Origin: Limimaricola hongkongensis DSM 17492
Lineage (GTDB): Bacteria; Pseudomonadota; Alphaproteobacteria; Rhodobacterales; Rhodobacteraceae
Direction: 5' to 3'
DNA: 64,000 nt
Assembly: GCF_000600975.2 (NCBI RefSeq)
Contig: NZ_KK088648.1
Location: 62,001-126,000 of the forward strand
Part shown: positions 53,143-62,337 of the stretch, one piece after another
Layout: each line of letters begins with the position of its first letter
Numbering within the stretch: position 1 is the stretch's first letter
The notes under the pieces: generated by a model
Database searches by the model: none
What the model saw: the letters and a program-made list of their open reading frames with translations, nothing else
Told to the model about the DNA's origin: nothing
Position numbers and translations under genes: made by a program

Positions 53143-53991
53143 ATGCCCCAGACCGAGCCCGAGATCCTTCAGCCCGACCTTGATGCCGCTCGCGAAATCG
53201 CGCGGCTTTCGGCCATCATGCGGGCGCTGCGCGACCCCGAGCACGGCTGCCCATGGGATATCGAGCAGGATTTCGCGACCATCGCGCCCTACACGATCGA
53301 AGAGGCCTACGAGGTGGCCGACGCCATCGCGCGCGAGGATTGGCCCGAGCTGCGCGGCGAGCTGGGCGACCTGTTGCTGCAATCGGTCTACCACGCGCAG
53401 ATGGCGACCGAGGCCGGGCATTTCGACCTCGCCGCCGTGGCGCGCGCGATCTCCGACAAGATGATCGCCCGCCACCCGCATGTCTTCGGCGATGAAAGCC
53501 GCGACCGCACGGCGGATGAACAGACGCAGGCCTGGGAGGCGATCAAGGCGGCCGAGCGCGCGGGCCGCGCCGAGACCGGCGTGCTCGACGGCGTGGCGCT
53601 TGGCCTGCCCGCCCTGATGCGCGCGGCCAAGCTGCAAAAACGCGCGGCACGGGTCGGATTCGACTGGCCGCAGACGGCGCAGGTGCTCGACAAGCTGGTC
53701 GAGGAGGCGCAGGAGCTGGTCGAGGCGCGCGACAGCCTGAGCCATGACGAGATCGAGGCCGAAATGGGCGACCTGTTGTTCGTCATGGCCAATCTGGCGC
53801 GGCATCTCGACGTCGATCCCGAGGCGGCCCTGCGCCGGTCCAACGATAAATTCACAAGACGCTTCAAATACATAGAGGTCGAACTTCAATCTCGCGGCAA
53901 GCATCCCTCCGAAAGCGACCTCGATGAGATGGACGCTCTGTGGAACGAGATCCGGCGCGCGGAGAAGCAGCGCGAAAAAGTTTCAAACTAA
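53143..53991 (+). CDS. mazG: Nucleoside triphosphate pyrophosphohydrolase MazG
   Basis: Hydrolyses NTPs to NMP and pyrophosphate; cleans aberrant nucleotides and modulates ppGpp in E. coli. Full-length two-domain form, 282 residues: domain 1 RDPEHGCPWDIEQDFATIAP and YTIEEAYEVADAIAREDWPE, LRGELGDLLLQSVYHAQMA; a linker AARVGFDWPQTAQVLDKL; domain 2 VEEAQELVEARDSLSHDEIE, AEMGDLLFVMANLARHLDVD, with the E-x-x-E and E-x-x-D metal ligands. An AGGAG site precedes the ATG. Confidence 0.94.
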   Translation: MPQTEPEILQPDLDAAREIARLSAIMRALRDPEHGCPWDIEQDFATIAPYTIEEAYEVADAIAREDWPELRGELGDLLLQSVYHAQMATEAGHFDLAAVARAISDKMIARHPHVFGDESRDRTADEQTQAWEAIKAAERAGRAETGVLDGVALGLPALMRAAKLQKRAARVGFDWPQTAQVLDKLVEEAQELVEARDSLSHDEIEAEMGDLLFVMANLARHLDVDPEAALRRSNDKFTRRFKYIEVELQSRGKHPSESDLDEMDALWNEIRRAEKQREKVSN

Positions 53992-54003
53992 AAAACTCAG
54001 GCA

Positions 54004-54032
54004 TTGACCCGACCAATTCGCTCGGGTTTAAG
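54004..54032 (+). promoter_or_regulatory. Predicted promoter of the iron-binding-protein gene
   Basis: TTGACC and TTTAAG separated by exactly 17 nt, 35 nt before the ATG at 54067. The layout resembles the promoter found before ihfA. Confidence 0.55.
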
Positions 54033-54066
54033 CGCCACCAATCGCAACACGCAATTGGAGCGTCCC

Positions 54067-55068
54067 ATGACCCTTCGCCCCGTTCTCACCATCGCCGCCG
54101 CCCTGGCCGGCACCACCGCGATGGCCGATGTCAACGTCTACACCACCCGCCAGCCCGAGCTGATCCAGCCGGTGGCCGACGCCTTCACCGAAGAGACCGG
54201 CATTGCCGTCAACCTCGCCTTCGTCGAGGACGGCATCGTCGAGCGGCTGGAAGCCGAGGGCAAGCGGTCGCCCGCCGATCTGGTGATGACCGTCGACATC
54301 GCCAATCTCAGCCAGATCGTCGATGCCGGCGTCACCCAGCCGGTCGAGAGCGAGGTCCTGAACGAGTCGGTTCCGGCCAACCTGCGCGGCGAGAACGGCG
54401 ACTGGTTCGGCGTCACCACCCGCGCCCGCATCGTCTATGCCAGCCAGGAGCGCGTCGCCGACGGCGAAATCACCACCTACGAGGATCTCGCCTCGGACAA
54501 GTGGGAAGGCCGGATCTGCACCCGTTCGGGCCTGCACAACTACAACCTCGCGCTGGTCTCGGCGATCATCGCCCATCACGGCGAAGACTATGCCAAGGAA
54601 TGGGCGCAGGGCGTGAAGGACAACCTCGCGCGCAAGCCCGAGGGCAACGACCGCGCGCAGGTCAAGGCGATCTGGGCCGGTGAATGCGACATCTCGCTCG
54701 GCAACACCTATTACATGGGCAAGATGCTGCAGGACGAAGAGCAGACCGAGTGGGCGAACGCCGTCCGCATCACCTTCCCGACCTTCGAGAACGGCGGCAC
54801 CCATGTGAACGTCTCGGGCGTCGCGCTGACCCAGTCCGCGCCGAACAAGGAAGAGGCGGTCCAGTTCATGGAATTCCTCGTCTCGCCGCAGGCGCAGGAA
54901 GTCTATGCCGAGGCGAACTTCGAATACCCCGTGCTCGACAGCGCCGAGGCCTCCGAGCTGGTGCAGGGCTGGGGCGAGTTCGAAGCCGACGAGACCGACC
55001 TGCCGACGCTGGCCGACCACCGCGCCGCCGCGCTGCGGATCATGGAAGAAGTGAACTTCGACGGCTGA
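54067..55068 (+). CDS. Fe(3+) ABC transporter substrate-binding protein FbpA-like
   Basis: Periplasmic ferric-iron binding protein of 333 residues. The signal peptide runs to about residue 20 (AALAGTTAMA), and the mature protein starts DVNVYTTRQPELIQPVADAF. The tandem tyrosines that hold ferric iron in FbpA are visible in LGNTYYMGKML (Y215, Y216), and DLVMTVDIANLSQIVDAGV and WFGVTTRARIVYASQE are typical. No FbpB/FbpC permease or ATPase is next to it; the gene stands alone with its own promoter and terminator, so its partners must be elsewhere. Confidence 0.9.
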   Translation: MTLRPVLTIAAALAGTTAMADVNVYTTRQPELIQPVADAFTEETGIAVNLAFVEDGIVERLEAEGKRSPADLVMTVDIANLSQIVDAGVTQPVESEVLNESVPANLRGENGDWFGVTTRARIVYASQERVADGEITTYEDLASDKWEGRICTRSGLHNYNLALVSAIIAHHGEDYAKEWAQGVKDNLARKPEGNDRAQVKAIWAGECDISLGNTYYMGKMLQDEEQTEWANAVRITFPTFENGGTHVNVSGVALTQSAPNKEEAVQFMEFLVSPQAQEVYAEANFEYPVLDSAEASELVQGWGEFEADETDLPTLADHRAAALRIMEEVNFDG

Positions 55069-55083
55069 TCGTCACAAGCGAAA

Positions 55084-55120
55084 GAAAAGCCCGCCTTCAT
55101 TCCGAAGGCGGGCTTTTTTC
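55084..55120 (+). terminator. Rho-independent terminator of the iron-binding-protein gene
   Basis: Perfect stem AAAGCCCGCCTTC / GAAGGCGGGCTTT with loop ATTCC and a run of T. It may also end the convergent uup transcript. Confidence 0.93.
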
Positions 55121-55143
55121 GTTTGAGGATAATGACTTAAAGA

Positions 55144-56976
55144 TCAGGCCCCGGCCTTCTCCTCCAACTCCAGCCATTCGGTTTCAGCCGCATCCAGCGC
55201 CGATTGGCGCTCGGCCATCGCCTCGGTCGCCTTGCGGAACTTCACCGGCTCGCGGGTGAACAGCTCCGGGTCGGCGAGCAGCTCCTCAAGCTTGGCGATC
55301 TCGCGCGTCAGCCGCTCGATCACGCCGGGCAGCTCTTCGAGCCGGTGCTTTTCGGTGAAGCTGAGGCTCGGCTTCGGCGCCTCGGCCTTCGGCTTGGGCG
55401 CGCTCGGGGCGCTTGGCGCGGGCGCGCTGCCGCGCGGCGCGGGGGCATGGTTCACCGGTGCGGCGGCGTTCTTGCGCTGGCTGCGGTAATCGCTCCAGCC
55501 GCCCGCATAAAGCGTGGCGCGCCCGTCGCCCTCCATCGCGATCGTCGTGCTCGCCACCCGGTCGAGAAAATCGCGGTCGTGGCTGACCAGAAGCACGGTG
55601 CCGTCGTATTCGCCCAGGAGGTCCTGCAGCAGGTCCAGCGTCTCGATGTCGAGATCGTTGGTCGGCTCGTCGAGCACCAGCACGTTCGAGGTCTGCGCCA
55701 TGATCCGCGCCAGCAACAGCCGCGCCTTTTCACCGCCCGAGAGCGACTTGACCGGCGCGCGGGCCTGGCCTTCGTCGAACAGGAACTCCTTGAGATAGCC
55801 GACCACGTGCTTGGGCGTGCCGCGCACCATCACCTGGTCCGAGGAGCCCGACACCGCCATCAGCGGATCATTAGTCAGGCTGTCCCACAGCGTCGCCTCG
55901 GGGTCGAGCCGGGCGCGGGCCTGGTCGAACACCGCGATCTCGAGGTTGGTGCCGTGCTTGATGCGGCCCTCATCAGGTTCAACCTCGCCAAGCAACATCT
56001 TGATAAGCGTCGTTTTTCCGACCCCGTTGGGGCCGACGAAGGCGATCCGGTCGCCGCGCATCACGGTCAGGTCGAAGTTATCGACGATGCGCTTGCCGGC
56101 ATATTCCTTGCGCAGGCCAAAGGCTTCGACGACCTTCTTGCCCGAGGTCGGCCCTTCGCCCAATGCCATCGCCGCCGTGCCCTGGCGGCGGATCTGGCCC
56201 GCCCGCTCGGCGCGCAGCTCCTGCAGCGCCCGCACCCGGCCCTGGTTGCGCTTGCGCCGGGCCGAGATGCCCTCGACCGCCCAGCGGGCCTCGGACTTGA
56301 TCTTGCGATCAAGCTTGTGGCGCGCCATGTCCTCGTCTTCCCAGGTCTTGTCGCGCCACGCCTCGAAGCCTTCGAAGCCGGTTTCCTGCCGCCGCACCGC
56401 GCCGCGGTCGATCCACAGCGTCGCGCGGGTCAGCGCCTTGAGAAAGGCGCGGTCGTGGCTGATCAGCACGAAGGCGGCGCGGGTCTGCTTCAGCTCGGCC
56501 TCGAGCCAGGCGATCGCCTCGATGTCGAGATGGTTGGTCGGCTCGTCGAGCAGCATCAGCTCGGGCGCCTCGGCCATCAGCTTGGCCAGCGCCGCGCGCC
56601 GCCGCTCGCCACCCGAGGCGGTGGCCGGATCGCGGTCGGGATCGAACTTGAGCCCCTCGGCCACGACCGAAAGCTTGTATTCCTCGCCCAGCTCGAGGTT
56701 CTGCGCGGCCCAGTCGCCCAAGCTGGCGAAGCCCGAGAAATCCGGGTCCTGCTCCATGTAGCCCACCGATGTGGCGGGCGGCACGGCGCGGATGCCGCGA
56801 TCGGCCTCCACGAGACCGGCCATCACCTTCATCAAGGTGGACTTGCCAGAGCCGTTGCGGCCCACGAGCGCGACCCGGTCGCCGGTCTGGACCGCGAGCG
56901 ACAGGTCGTCGAAGACCGGATCGCCGCCGAAGGTGAGGGAAATATCGGTGAGCTGGAGAAGGGGTGCGCGTGCCAT
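55144..56976 (-). CDS. uup: ABC-F family ATP-binding protein, Uup-like
   Basis: Soluble two-ABC-domain ATPase of 610 residues. Domain 1: VGRNGSGKSTLMKVMAG, ATASGGERRRAALAKLMAEA, LMLLDEPTNHLDIEAIAWLE; linker with the basic helices ARHKLDRKIKSEARWAVEGI; domain 2: VGPNGVGKTTLIKMLLGEVE, SLSGGEKARLLLARIMAQT, VLVLDEPTNDLDIETLDLL. The C-terminal coiled coil after a proline/alanine-rich stretch (RLEELPGVIERLTREIAKLE) is the DNA-binding tail known in Uup. This is the second ABC-F gene of the window; it lies convergent to the iron-binding protein. Confidence 0.92.
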   Translation of the reverse strand: MARAPLLQLTDISLTFGGDPVFDDLSLAVQTGDRVALVGRNGSGKSTLMKVMAGLVEADRGIRAVPPATSVGYMEQDPDFSGFASLGDWAAQNLELGEEYKLSVVAEGLKFDPDRDPATASGGERRRAALAKLMAEAPELMLLDEPTNHLDIEAIAWLEAELKQTRAAFVLISHDRAFLKALTRATLWIDRGAVRRQETGFEGFEAWRDKTWEDEDMARHKLDRKIKSEARWAVEGISARRKRNQGRVRALQELRAERAGQIRRQGTAAMALGEGPTSGKKVVEAFGLRKEYAGKRIVDNFDLTVMRGDRIAFVGPNGVGKTTLIKMLLGEVEPDEGRIKHGTNLEIAVFDQARARLDPEATLWDSLTNDPLMAVSGSSDQVMVRGTPKHVVGYLKEFLFDEGQARAPVKSLSGGEKARLLLARIMAQTSNVLVLDEPTNDLDIETLDLLQDLLGEYDGTVLLVSHDRDFLDRVASTTIAMEGDGRATLYAGGWSDYRSQRKNAAAPVNHAPAPRGSAPAPSAPSAPKPKAEAPKPSLSFTEKHRLEELPGVIERLTREIAKLEELLADPELFTREPVKFRKATEAMAERQSALDAAETEWLELEEKAGA

Positions 56977-57007
56977 GCCCGCCAGCTAGAGGGCGGCGCG
57001 CGGCTTA

Positions 57008-57754
57008 TCAAGGCCCGAATGCGAGCGCGCGCAACGCGCGGGCGCGCGGCGCCGGGATCGCCGCGACATCGACCATGCACAGCACATGCAGCGTGTTCAT
57101 CGCGCGGTCGATCACCGCGTGATCGCCCACCACGCCCCCCATGCCCAGATAGCTGCGCAACAAGGGCGGCAGCCCGGCCCGCGCCGCGCGTGGATCGGCG
57201 ACGGGCCCGCCGAGCGCGACCGCCTCGCCCGCCCGGCGCCCGGGCGCGATCATGCGCGGCGCGGCATGATGCGCGCCGAGCCAGGCCAGCGCCGGGGCGT
57301 GCGGCGCGGGGTCGGTTCCGGCGAACGAGGCGCAGCCGAACAGCAAGGTCGCGCGCTGCCGCACCACGATCCGGGTCAGCGCCGCGAGCGCGAGACGCAG
57401 CGCCGCGCCGTCGCGCGCCTCGGGGGCGGTGCAGAACCGGCCGATCTCCATCAGCCGCCCCGGCCAGCCCGCCAACGGCGACAGGTCGTAGGACGCGGCA
57501 CTCGCGGCCTGCGTCACCTCCGCCGGCTCGAAGACTCGCCAGCGCAGCGCGCACAGCGCCCGACCGGCCCCGTCCTCGACCAGCAAATGACGGCTCGTGG
57601 CGTCATGGCCGTCCTCGTCGCGCAGCGCCCCGCCCAGCTCCACGAAGCAGCGCGCCCTGAGCGCCATGGCGCGCGCCCGCGCGGCCCCGCGCGGCTCGAA
57701 CGCGACCATCCCGGCGCGCCGCAGCATCACGCCGCGCTCTGGCGGATCGGCCAT
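57008..57754 (-). CDS. OlsB-like GNAT acyltransferase
   Basis: Protein of 248 residues with the acyl-homoserine-lactone-synthase-like GNAT fold of L-ornithine N-acyltransferase OlsB, the first enzyme of ornithine-lipid synthesis. Landmarks are ALRARCFVELGGALRDEDGHD, HLLVEDGAGRALCALRWRVF, AASYDLSPLAGWPGRLMEIG with RFCTAPEARDG, and LLFGCASFAGTDPAPHAPAL. Ornithine lipids are common in Rhodobacterales. The olsA partner is not next to it, so the substrate assignment is by family only. Uup lies just downstream. Confidence 0.78.
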   Translation of the reverse strand: MADPPERGVMLRRAGMVAFEPRGAARARAMALRARCFVELGGALRDEDGHDATSRHLLVEDGAGRALCALRWRVFEPAEVTQAASAASYDLSPLAGWPGRLMEIGRFCTAPEARDGAALRLALAALTRIVVRQRATLLFGCASFAGTDPAPHAPALAWLGAHHAAPRMIAPGRRAGEAVALGGPVADPRAARAGLPPLLRSYLGMGGVVGDHAVIDRAMNTLHVLCMVDVAAIPAPRARALRALAFGP

Positions 57755-57792
57755 GGCTGACTACATAGGGGGGCGAGATCACGGAGGACCAG

Positions 57793-58203
57793 ATGGACAA
57801 GATCACCAAACCCGACGCGCAATGGCGCGAGGAGCTGTCCGAGCTCGAATACAAGGTCATGCGCAAGCACGGCACCGAGCGCGCCTTCAGCCACGAGAAT
57901 TTTCCCAAGGGGCCCGGCACCTTCACCTGCAAGGGCTGCGGGCGCCCGCTCTTCGATGCCGACACCAAGTTCGACAGCGGCACCGGCTGGCCCAGCTTCT
58001 ACGCGCCGATCGGCCCCGACGCGGTCGGCGAAAAGACCGATCGCAGCTTTTTCATGAAGCGCACGGAGGTGCATTGCGCGGCCTGCGAATCGCATCTGGG
58101 CCACGTCTTTCCCGACGGCCCGGCGCCGACCGGGCTGCGCTACTGCATGAACGGCGTGGCGATGGAGTTCAAACCGGCCTCCACGGATGAAAGCGCGGCC
58201 TGA
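57793..58203 (+). CDS. msrB: Peptide-methionine (R)-S-oxide reductase MsrB
   Basis: Repairs R-methionine sulfoxide in proteins. The 136 residues contain two zinc-binding CxxC pairs (C46/C49 in CKGC, C95/C98 in CAAC), the conserved DSGTGWPSFYAP, ESHLGHVFPDGPAPTGLRYC and the catalytic C118 in RYCMNGVAMEF. No signal peptide, so it is cytosolic. A GGAGGA site precedes the start. It is divergent from the OlsB-like gene and convergent with bamE. Confidence 0.96.
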   Translation: MDKITKPDAQWREELSELEYKVMRKHGTERAFSHENFPKGPGTFTCKGCGRPLFDADTKFDSGTGWPSFYAPIGPDAVGEKTDRSFFMKRTEVHCAACESHLGHVFPDGPAPTGLRYCMNGVAMEFKPASTDESAA

Positions 58204-58211
58204 TCGCCGCG

Positions 58212-58688
58212 TCATTCGTCGTTGATCAGCGCGCTCGGGTCGAAATTGCCCGCCGCCCCCGCCAGTTGCCGCAGGAAGGTGCCGCTTTCGACGCTGTCCT
58301 CGGTGACCCGGCGGGTCAGCGGCACGATGCGCCCGTCGCTGAGGTCGAACCGCTCGACATTGGCGACCCCGCCAGAGGCCGCGAAGCTGATCGCGACGAC
58401 CTCGCGGCTCACTTCTTCGGGGGCGAAGAAGCCGTAATGGCGAAACACCGACCGCACGTAGTAGAGATCCTGCGCGCCGAGCGCGCCGGTGGTGGTCGGC
58501 GGGCCGGCCTTTTCGAGCACCGCCTCGCGGCTTTCGCCGAGCGAGATCGACGACAGCACGGCTTCGGCGGGCACGTATCCGTGGAACCGCTCGGTCGGGC
58601 TGCAGGCCGCGAGGAGCGCGATCCCCAGCATGGCGGCGCCGCGGCGAAACCCGCGGCCGATCTTGTCCCGGCCGGTATCCATGCCCAT
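58212..58688 (-). CDS. bamE: Outer-membrane protein assembly factor BamE (SmpA/OmlA)
   Basis: Lipoprotein of the BAM complex that inserts beta-barrel proteins in the outer membrane. From MGMDTGRDKIGRGFRRGAAM the signal sequence ends in a lipobox LLAAC, with the cysteine lipidated after cleavage. The mature part has SSISLGESREAVLEKAGPPT and DLYYVRSVFRHYGFFAPEEV, matching the SmpA/OmlA fold. The start could also be the internal ATG at 58682. It is divergent from the yceD gene, an order common in Rhodobacterales. Confidence 0.85.
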   Translation of the reverse strand: MGMDTGRDKIGRGFRRGAAMLGIALLAACSPTERFHGYVPAEAVLSSISLGESREAVLEKAGPPTTTGALGAQDLYYVRSVFRHYGFFAPEEVSREVVAISFAASGGVANVERFDLSDGRIVPLTRRVTEDSVESGTFLRQLAGAAGNFDPSALINDE

Positions 58689-58774
58689 CTGCCCCTGCTC
58701 TTGCCTCAAGCCCTTGCGGCTTCTAAAGCCGCTTACAACAACACCAAGCCTATCTTCAAGGAAGGAAGCGGACC

Positions 58775-59338
58775 ATGGCAGACGCGACCCCACTTCCGCG
58801 CCGGGTGATCCGCCTGGGCGAGCTGTCCGAACGCCGCGGCACCGAGGCCGTGATCGAAACCGACGCGCCCGCCCGCGCCGCCGTGGCCGCGGCCCTGGGC
58901 ATCCGCGGCATCCGCAAGCTGCGCTTCGCGGCGCGGCTTTCGCCCGAGGGCAGCCGCGGCTGGCGGCTCGACGGCGATCTCGGCGCCACGGTGGTGCAGG
59001 ACTGCGTGGTGACGCTCGACCCGGTGGTGACGCGGATCGACGAGACCGTGCTGCGCCGGTATCTCGCCGACGTGACCGAACCCGACGAGGCCGAGGCCGA
59101 GATGCCCGAGGACGACACGATCGAGCCGCTGCCCACCGCGGTCGATCTGGGCCAGGTGATGATCGAGGCGCTGGCGCTCGCCCTGCCCGATTACCCGCGC
59201 GCCCAAGGCGTGGGCCCCGCCGACATGAGCGCCACCGCGCCGGGCGCCGCACCGATCACCGACGAGGACGTGAAGCCGTTTGCCGGGCTCAAGGGGCTGC
59301 GCGACAAGCTTTCGGGCGGAGAAAACGACGACGCATAG
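58775..59338 (+). CDS. YceD/DUF177 family protein
   Basis: Protein of 187 residues of the YceD (DUF177) family, usually encoded just before rpmF and linked to 23S rRNA accumulation or ribosome assembly. Characteristic parts are LRFAARLSPEGSRGWRLDGD, LGATVVQDCVVTLDPVVTRI with the single conserved cysteine, and the acidic DEAEAEMPEDDTIEPLPTAV followed by DLGQVMIEALALALPDYPR. The context yceD-rpmF-plsX-fabH supports the call. rpmF follows after about 210 nt, a gap in which I recognise nothing. Confidence 0.9.
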   Translation: MADATPLPRRVIRLGELSERRGTEAVIETDAPARAAVAAALGIRGIRKLRFAARLSPEGSRGWRLDGDLGATVVQDCVVTLDPVVTRIDETVLRRYLADVTEPDEAEAEMPEDDTIEPLPTAVDLGQVMIEALALALPDYPRAQGVGPADMSATAPGAAPITDEDVKPFAGLKGLRDKLSGGENDDA

Positions 59339-59546
59339 CACTGCCCCCTTGCTTTTCGGCGCGGCGGCCGTATTTTCGCGGCCTCTTTCCATTCCACGGC
59401 TCGACAGCCCGCTTCTTATCGCCTAAGAGCGGCCGGACGTCGCGGGATGGATCCCCTGACCGGGGCCATGCGCCCACCCGCCAGCCGGGCCGGACCCGTT
59501 TCCGCGCCCACTTAGACTAGAGCCAGTATTACTTCGAGGTTGTGAC

Positions 59547-59753
59547 ATGGCCGTTCCGCAGAACAAGATCTCCAAGTCGCGCCGCAACCAGCGTCGGGCC
59601 CATGACGGCCTGACCGGCGCGAACCCCAATGAATGCACCAGCTGCGGGGAGCTCAAGCGCCCGCACCACGTCTGCCCGTCCTGCGGCAGCTATGCCGATC
59701 GCGAAGTGATCGCGCAGGCCGCCGAGACCGAGCTGGACGACGACGCGGCGTAA
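59547..59753 (+). CDS. rpmF: 50S ribosomal protein L32
   Basis: Small zinc-ribbon ribosomal protein of 68 residues starting [20 protein letters not shown]. Two CxxC pairs are visible, CTSCGEL and VCPSCGSY, so this is the zinc-binding form. It lies between yceD and plsX, the classic arrangement that links ribosome and fatty-acid synthesis. Confidence 0.97.
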   Translation: MAVPQNKISKSRRNQRRAHDGLTGANPNECTSCGELKRPHHVCPSCGSYADREVIAQAAETELDDDAA

Positions 59754-59885
59754 GCCCCGTTATCCGGGCTTTGGCGCGGGACGGGCTTTGGCCCGGACCG
59801 CGCCGCCCCTCGGGGCACGGCCCGGATGTCTGCAGCAGCGACACCGGCGCGCCACCACGACCGCGCCCAGAGCATCGGGGCCGCG

Positions 59886-60959
59886 ATGACGGGCATGTCC
59901 CAAGACAGTTCCATCACGCTTTCCGTCGACGCCATGGGCGGCGATCAGGGCCCGGCCGTCGTGGCCGCAGGCGTGACGAAATTCCTTTCCTCCGATCCTT
60001 CCGCGCAGGTGATCCTGCACGGCCAGCGACAGATCCTCGAGCCGCTGTTTTCGGGCTCGGACGTCGCCGCCCGGGTCGAGATCGTCCATGCCGACGGCGT
60101 GGTGACGATGACCGACAAACCCTCCAATGTGATGCGCAGCGGCAAGTCCACCTCGATGTGGTCGGCCGTCGACGCCCTGCGCGACCGCCGCGCCGGCGCC
60201 TGCGTCAGCTGCGGCAACACCGGCGCGCTGATGGCGGTGTCGATGATCCGGCTGCGCAAGGCCGAGGGCGTCAACCGCCCCGCCATCGCCTGCCTGTGGC
60301 CCTCGCGCAACCGGCAGGGCTTCAACGTCATGCTCGATGTCGGCGCCGATATCCGCGCCGATCAGGACGATCTTCTGGCCTATGCCATGATGGGCGCCTC
60401 CTATGCGCGCAACGGGCTCGGGCTGGAGCGGCCGCGGATCGGGCTGCTCAATGTCGGCACCGAGGAGCACAAGGGCCGGGCCGAGCTGAAGGTCGCCTCC
60501 GACATGATCGGCGCCGCCGCCGGGAACGGCGATTTCGACTATGTCGGCTTCGTCGAGGGCGGCGACATCCCCTCGGACCGGGTCGACGTGATCGTCACCG
60601 ACGGCTTCACCGGCAATGTCGCGCTCAAGACCGGCGAAGGCACCGCCACGCTGATCTCGGGGCTCTTGCGCGAGGCGTTCCTGTCCTCCACCATCTCCAA
60701 GCTCGCGGCGCTGCTGTCGCGTGGCGCGATGGGCCGGCTGAAATCCCGGATCGATCCGCGCCAGGTCAATGGCGGCGTGTTTCTCGGGCTGGGCGGCATC
60801 GTGGTGAAAAGCCACGGCTCGGCCGACGCCACCGGCGTCGCCGCCGCACTGAGCCTTGCCGCGCGGCTTGCGCGGTCCGATTTTTCCGAAAGGCTGGCGC
60901 ATCGCATCGCCGGTGTTTCGGCCCTGCATCAGGACGCACCCAAGGAGATCAAGGCATGA
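59886..60959 (+). CDS. plsX: Phosphate acyltransferase PlsX
   Basis: Makes acyl-phosphate from acyl-ACP for phospholipid synthesis. The protein has [26 protein letters not shown]-like [59 protein letters not shown] and [20 protein letters not shown]. Start candidates are ATG 59886 (MTGMSQDSS) and 59895; the in-frame ATG at 59826 adds a tail unlike the family. Its stop overlaps the fabH ATG. About 357 residues, normal for PlsX. Confidence 0.95.
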   Translation: MTGMSQDSSITLSVDAMGGDQGPAVVAAGVTKFLSSDPSAQVILHGQRQILEPLFSGSDVAARVEIVHADGVVTMTDKPSNVMRSGKSTSMWSAVDALRDRRAGACVSCGNTGALMAVSMIRLRKAEGVNRPAIACLWPSRNRQGFNVMLDVGADIRADQDDLLAYAMMGASYARNGLGLERPRIGLLNVGTEEHKGRAELKVASDMIGAAAGNGDFDYVGFVEGGDIPSDRVDVIVTDGFTGNVALKTGEGTATLISGLLREAFLSSTISKLAALLSRGAMGRLKSRIDPRQVNGGVFLGLGGIVVKSHGSADATGVAAALSLAARLARSDFSERLAHRIAGVSALHQDAPKEIKA

Positions 60960-61927
60960 CCATTCGCGCGGTCGTCACGGGTGTCGGGCACTACCTCCCC
61001 GAACGGGTCATGGAAAACGCCGAGTTCGAGGCCTTCGTCGAGACCTCCGACGAATGGATCCGCTCGCGCTCGGGGATCGAGCGGCGCCACATCGCCGCCG
61101 AGGGACAGGCCACCTCCGATCTCGCCGCCCGCGCCGCCCGCGCGGCACTGGCCGATGCCGGTGCGGACACCGACGGGGTCGATGCGATCATCCTCGCCAC
61201 CTCGACCCCCGATTTCACCTTCCCCTCCGCCGCCACCATGGTGCAGCGCGAGCTGGGCATGACGCATGGATTCGCCTTCGACGTGCAGGCGGTCTGCGCC
61301 GGATTCGTCTACGCGCTGGCCACCGCCAACGCGATGATCCTCACCGGCCAGGCGAAACGCGTGCTGGTGATCGGCGCCGAGACCTTCAGCCGGATCATCG
61401 ACTGGACCGACCGCGCGACCTGCGTGCTGTTCGGCGACGGCGCCGGCGCGCTGGTGCTCGAAGCCGCCGAGGGCGAGGGCCTGTCCTCCGACCGCGGCAT
61501 CCTGTCGGCCGATCTCAACTCCGACGGCCGCCACAAGGACATCCTGCATGTCGATGGCGGCGTCTCGACCGGCGCCACCGGCCATCTGCGCATGGAGGGC
61601 CGCGAGGTGTTCCGCCACGCCGTTGAAAAGCTGGCGCAAACCGCGCATCTGTCGCTCGACAAGGCGGGGCTCGGCCCCGACGATGTCGACTGGGTCGTGC
61701 CGCATCAGGCGAATATCCGCATCATCCAGGCCACGGCCAAGAAGCTCGGCCTCGGCATGGACAAGGTGGTGACCACGGTCCAGGACCATGGCAACACATC
61801 GGCCGCCTCGATCCCGCTGGCGCTCTCCGTCGGGCAGGCCAACGGCCAGATCAAGAAGGGCGATCTCGTGGTGACGGAGGCGATCGGCGGCGGCCTCGCA
61901 TGGGGGTCGGTCGTGCTGCGCTGGTGA
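60956..61927 (+). CDS. fabH: Beta-ketoacyl-ACP synthase III
   Basis: Starts fatty-acid chains by condensing acetyl-CoA with malonyl-ACP. The 323 residues hold the catalytic triad C114 ([11 protein letters not shown]), H250 ([10 protein letters not shown]) and N280 (DHGNTSAAS), and [15 protein letters not shown] near the N-terminus. The start overlaps the plsX stop (ATGA), so the two are co-translated. The gene closes the fatty-acid unit; ihfA has its own promoter downstream. Confidence 0.97.
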   Translation: MTIRAVVTGVGHYLPERVMENAEFEAFVETSDEWIRSRSGIERRHIAAEGQATSDLAARAARAALADAGADTDGVDAIILATSTPDFTFPSAATMVQRELGMTHGFAFDVQAVCAGFVYALATANAMILTGQAKRVLVIGAETFSRIIDWTDRATCVLFGDGAGALVLEAAEGEGLSSDRGILSADLNSDGRHKDILHVDGGVSTGATGHLRMEGREVFRHAVEKLAQTAHLSLDKAGLGPDDVDWVVPHQANIRIIQATAKKLGLGMDKVVTTVQDHGNTSAASIPLALSVGQANGQIKKGDLVVTEAIGGGLAWGSVVLRW

Positions 61928-61971
61928 CCCCGCGTGACCTCGCTGCAACTGTGACTTCCATCCACTTGAGA

Positions 61972-62000
61972 TTGACTTGAAATTGCCGTCGGCCTTAAAG
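61972..62000 (+). promoter_or_regulatory. Predicted promoter of ihfA
   Basis: TTGACT and TTAAAG separated by exactly 17 nt in an AT-rich stretch between fabH and ihfA, 24 nt before the ihfA start. The -35 is a 5/6 match. Confidence 0.6.
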
Positions 62001-62024
62001 TTGCGGCAGAGCAGGGAGATCGAG

Positions 62025-62327
62025 ATGGCGGACAAGACATTGACCCGGATGGATCTTGCCGAGGCGGTGCATGAGGAGCTGGGGCTGTCGCGCAACGACA
62101 GCGCCGAGCTGGTCGAAGCGGTCCTGGGGCATATCTCGGATGCGCTGGTGGCCGGCGAGCAGGTCAAGATCAGCTCCTTCGGCACGTTTTCGGTACGCGA
62201 CAAGGCGGCGCGGATCGGCCGCAACCCCAAGACAGGCGAAGAGGTGCCGATCCATCCGCGGCGGGTGCTGACCTTCCGCTCCTCGCACCTGATGAAGGAC
62301 AAGGTCGCCGCGGGCAACCGGAGCTGA
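62025..62327 (+). CDS. ihfA: Integration host factor subunit alpha
   Basis: DNA-bending nucleoid protein of 100 residues, partner of IhfB. Typical sequence: [60 protein letters not shown] with the intercalating proline arm. The start is the ATG after GGGAG at 62025; the upstream ATG at 61977 falls in the promoter. The MerR-type gene follows after 10 nt, an arrangement conserved in alphaproteobacteria. Confidence 0.95.
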   Translation: MADKTLTRMDLAEAVHEELGLSRNDSAELVEAVLGHISDALVAGEQVKISSFGTFSVRDKAARIGRNPKTGEEVPIHPRRVLTFRSSHLMKDKVAAGNRS

Positions 62328-62337
62328 GGCGGCCCGG

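Noticed and set aside
54038-54058. CCAAT-N11-ATTGG inverted repeat before the iron-binding-protein gene
   Set aside because: Only 5-bp arms with a long spacer and no match to an iron-regulator site I know; likely chance.
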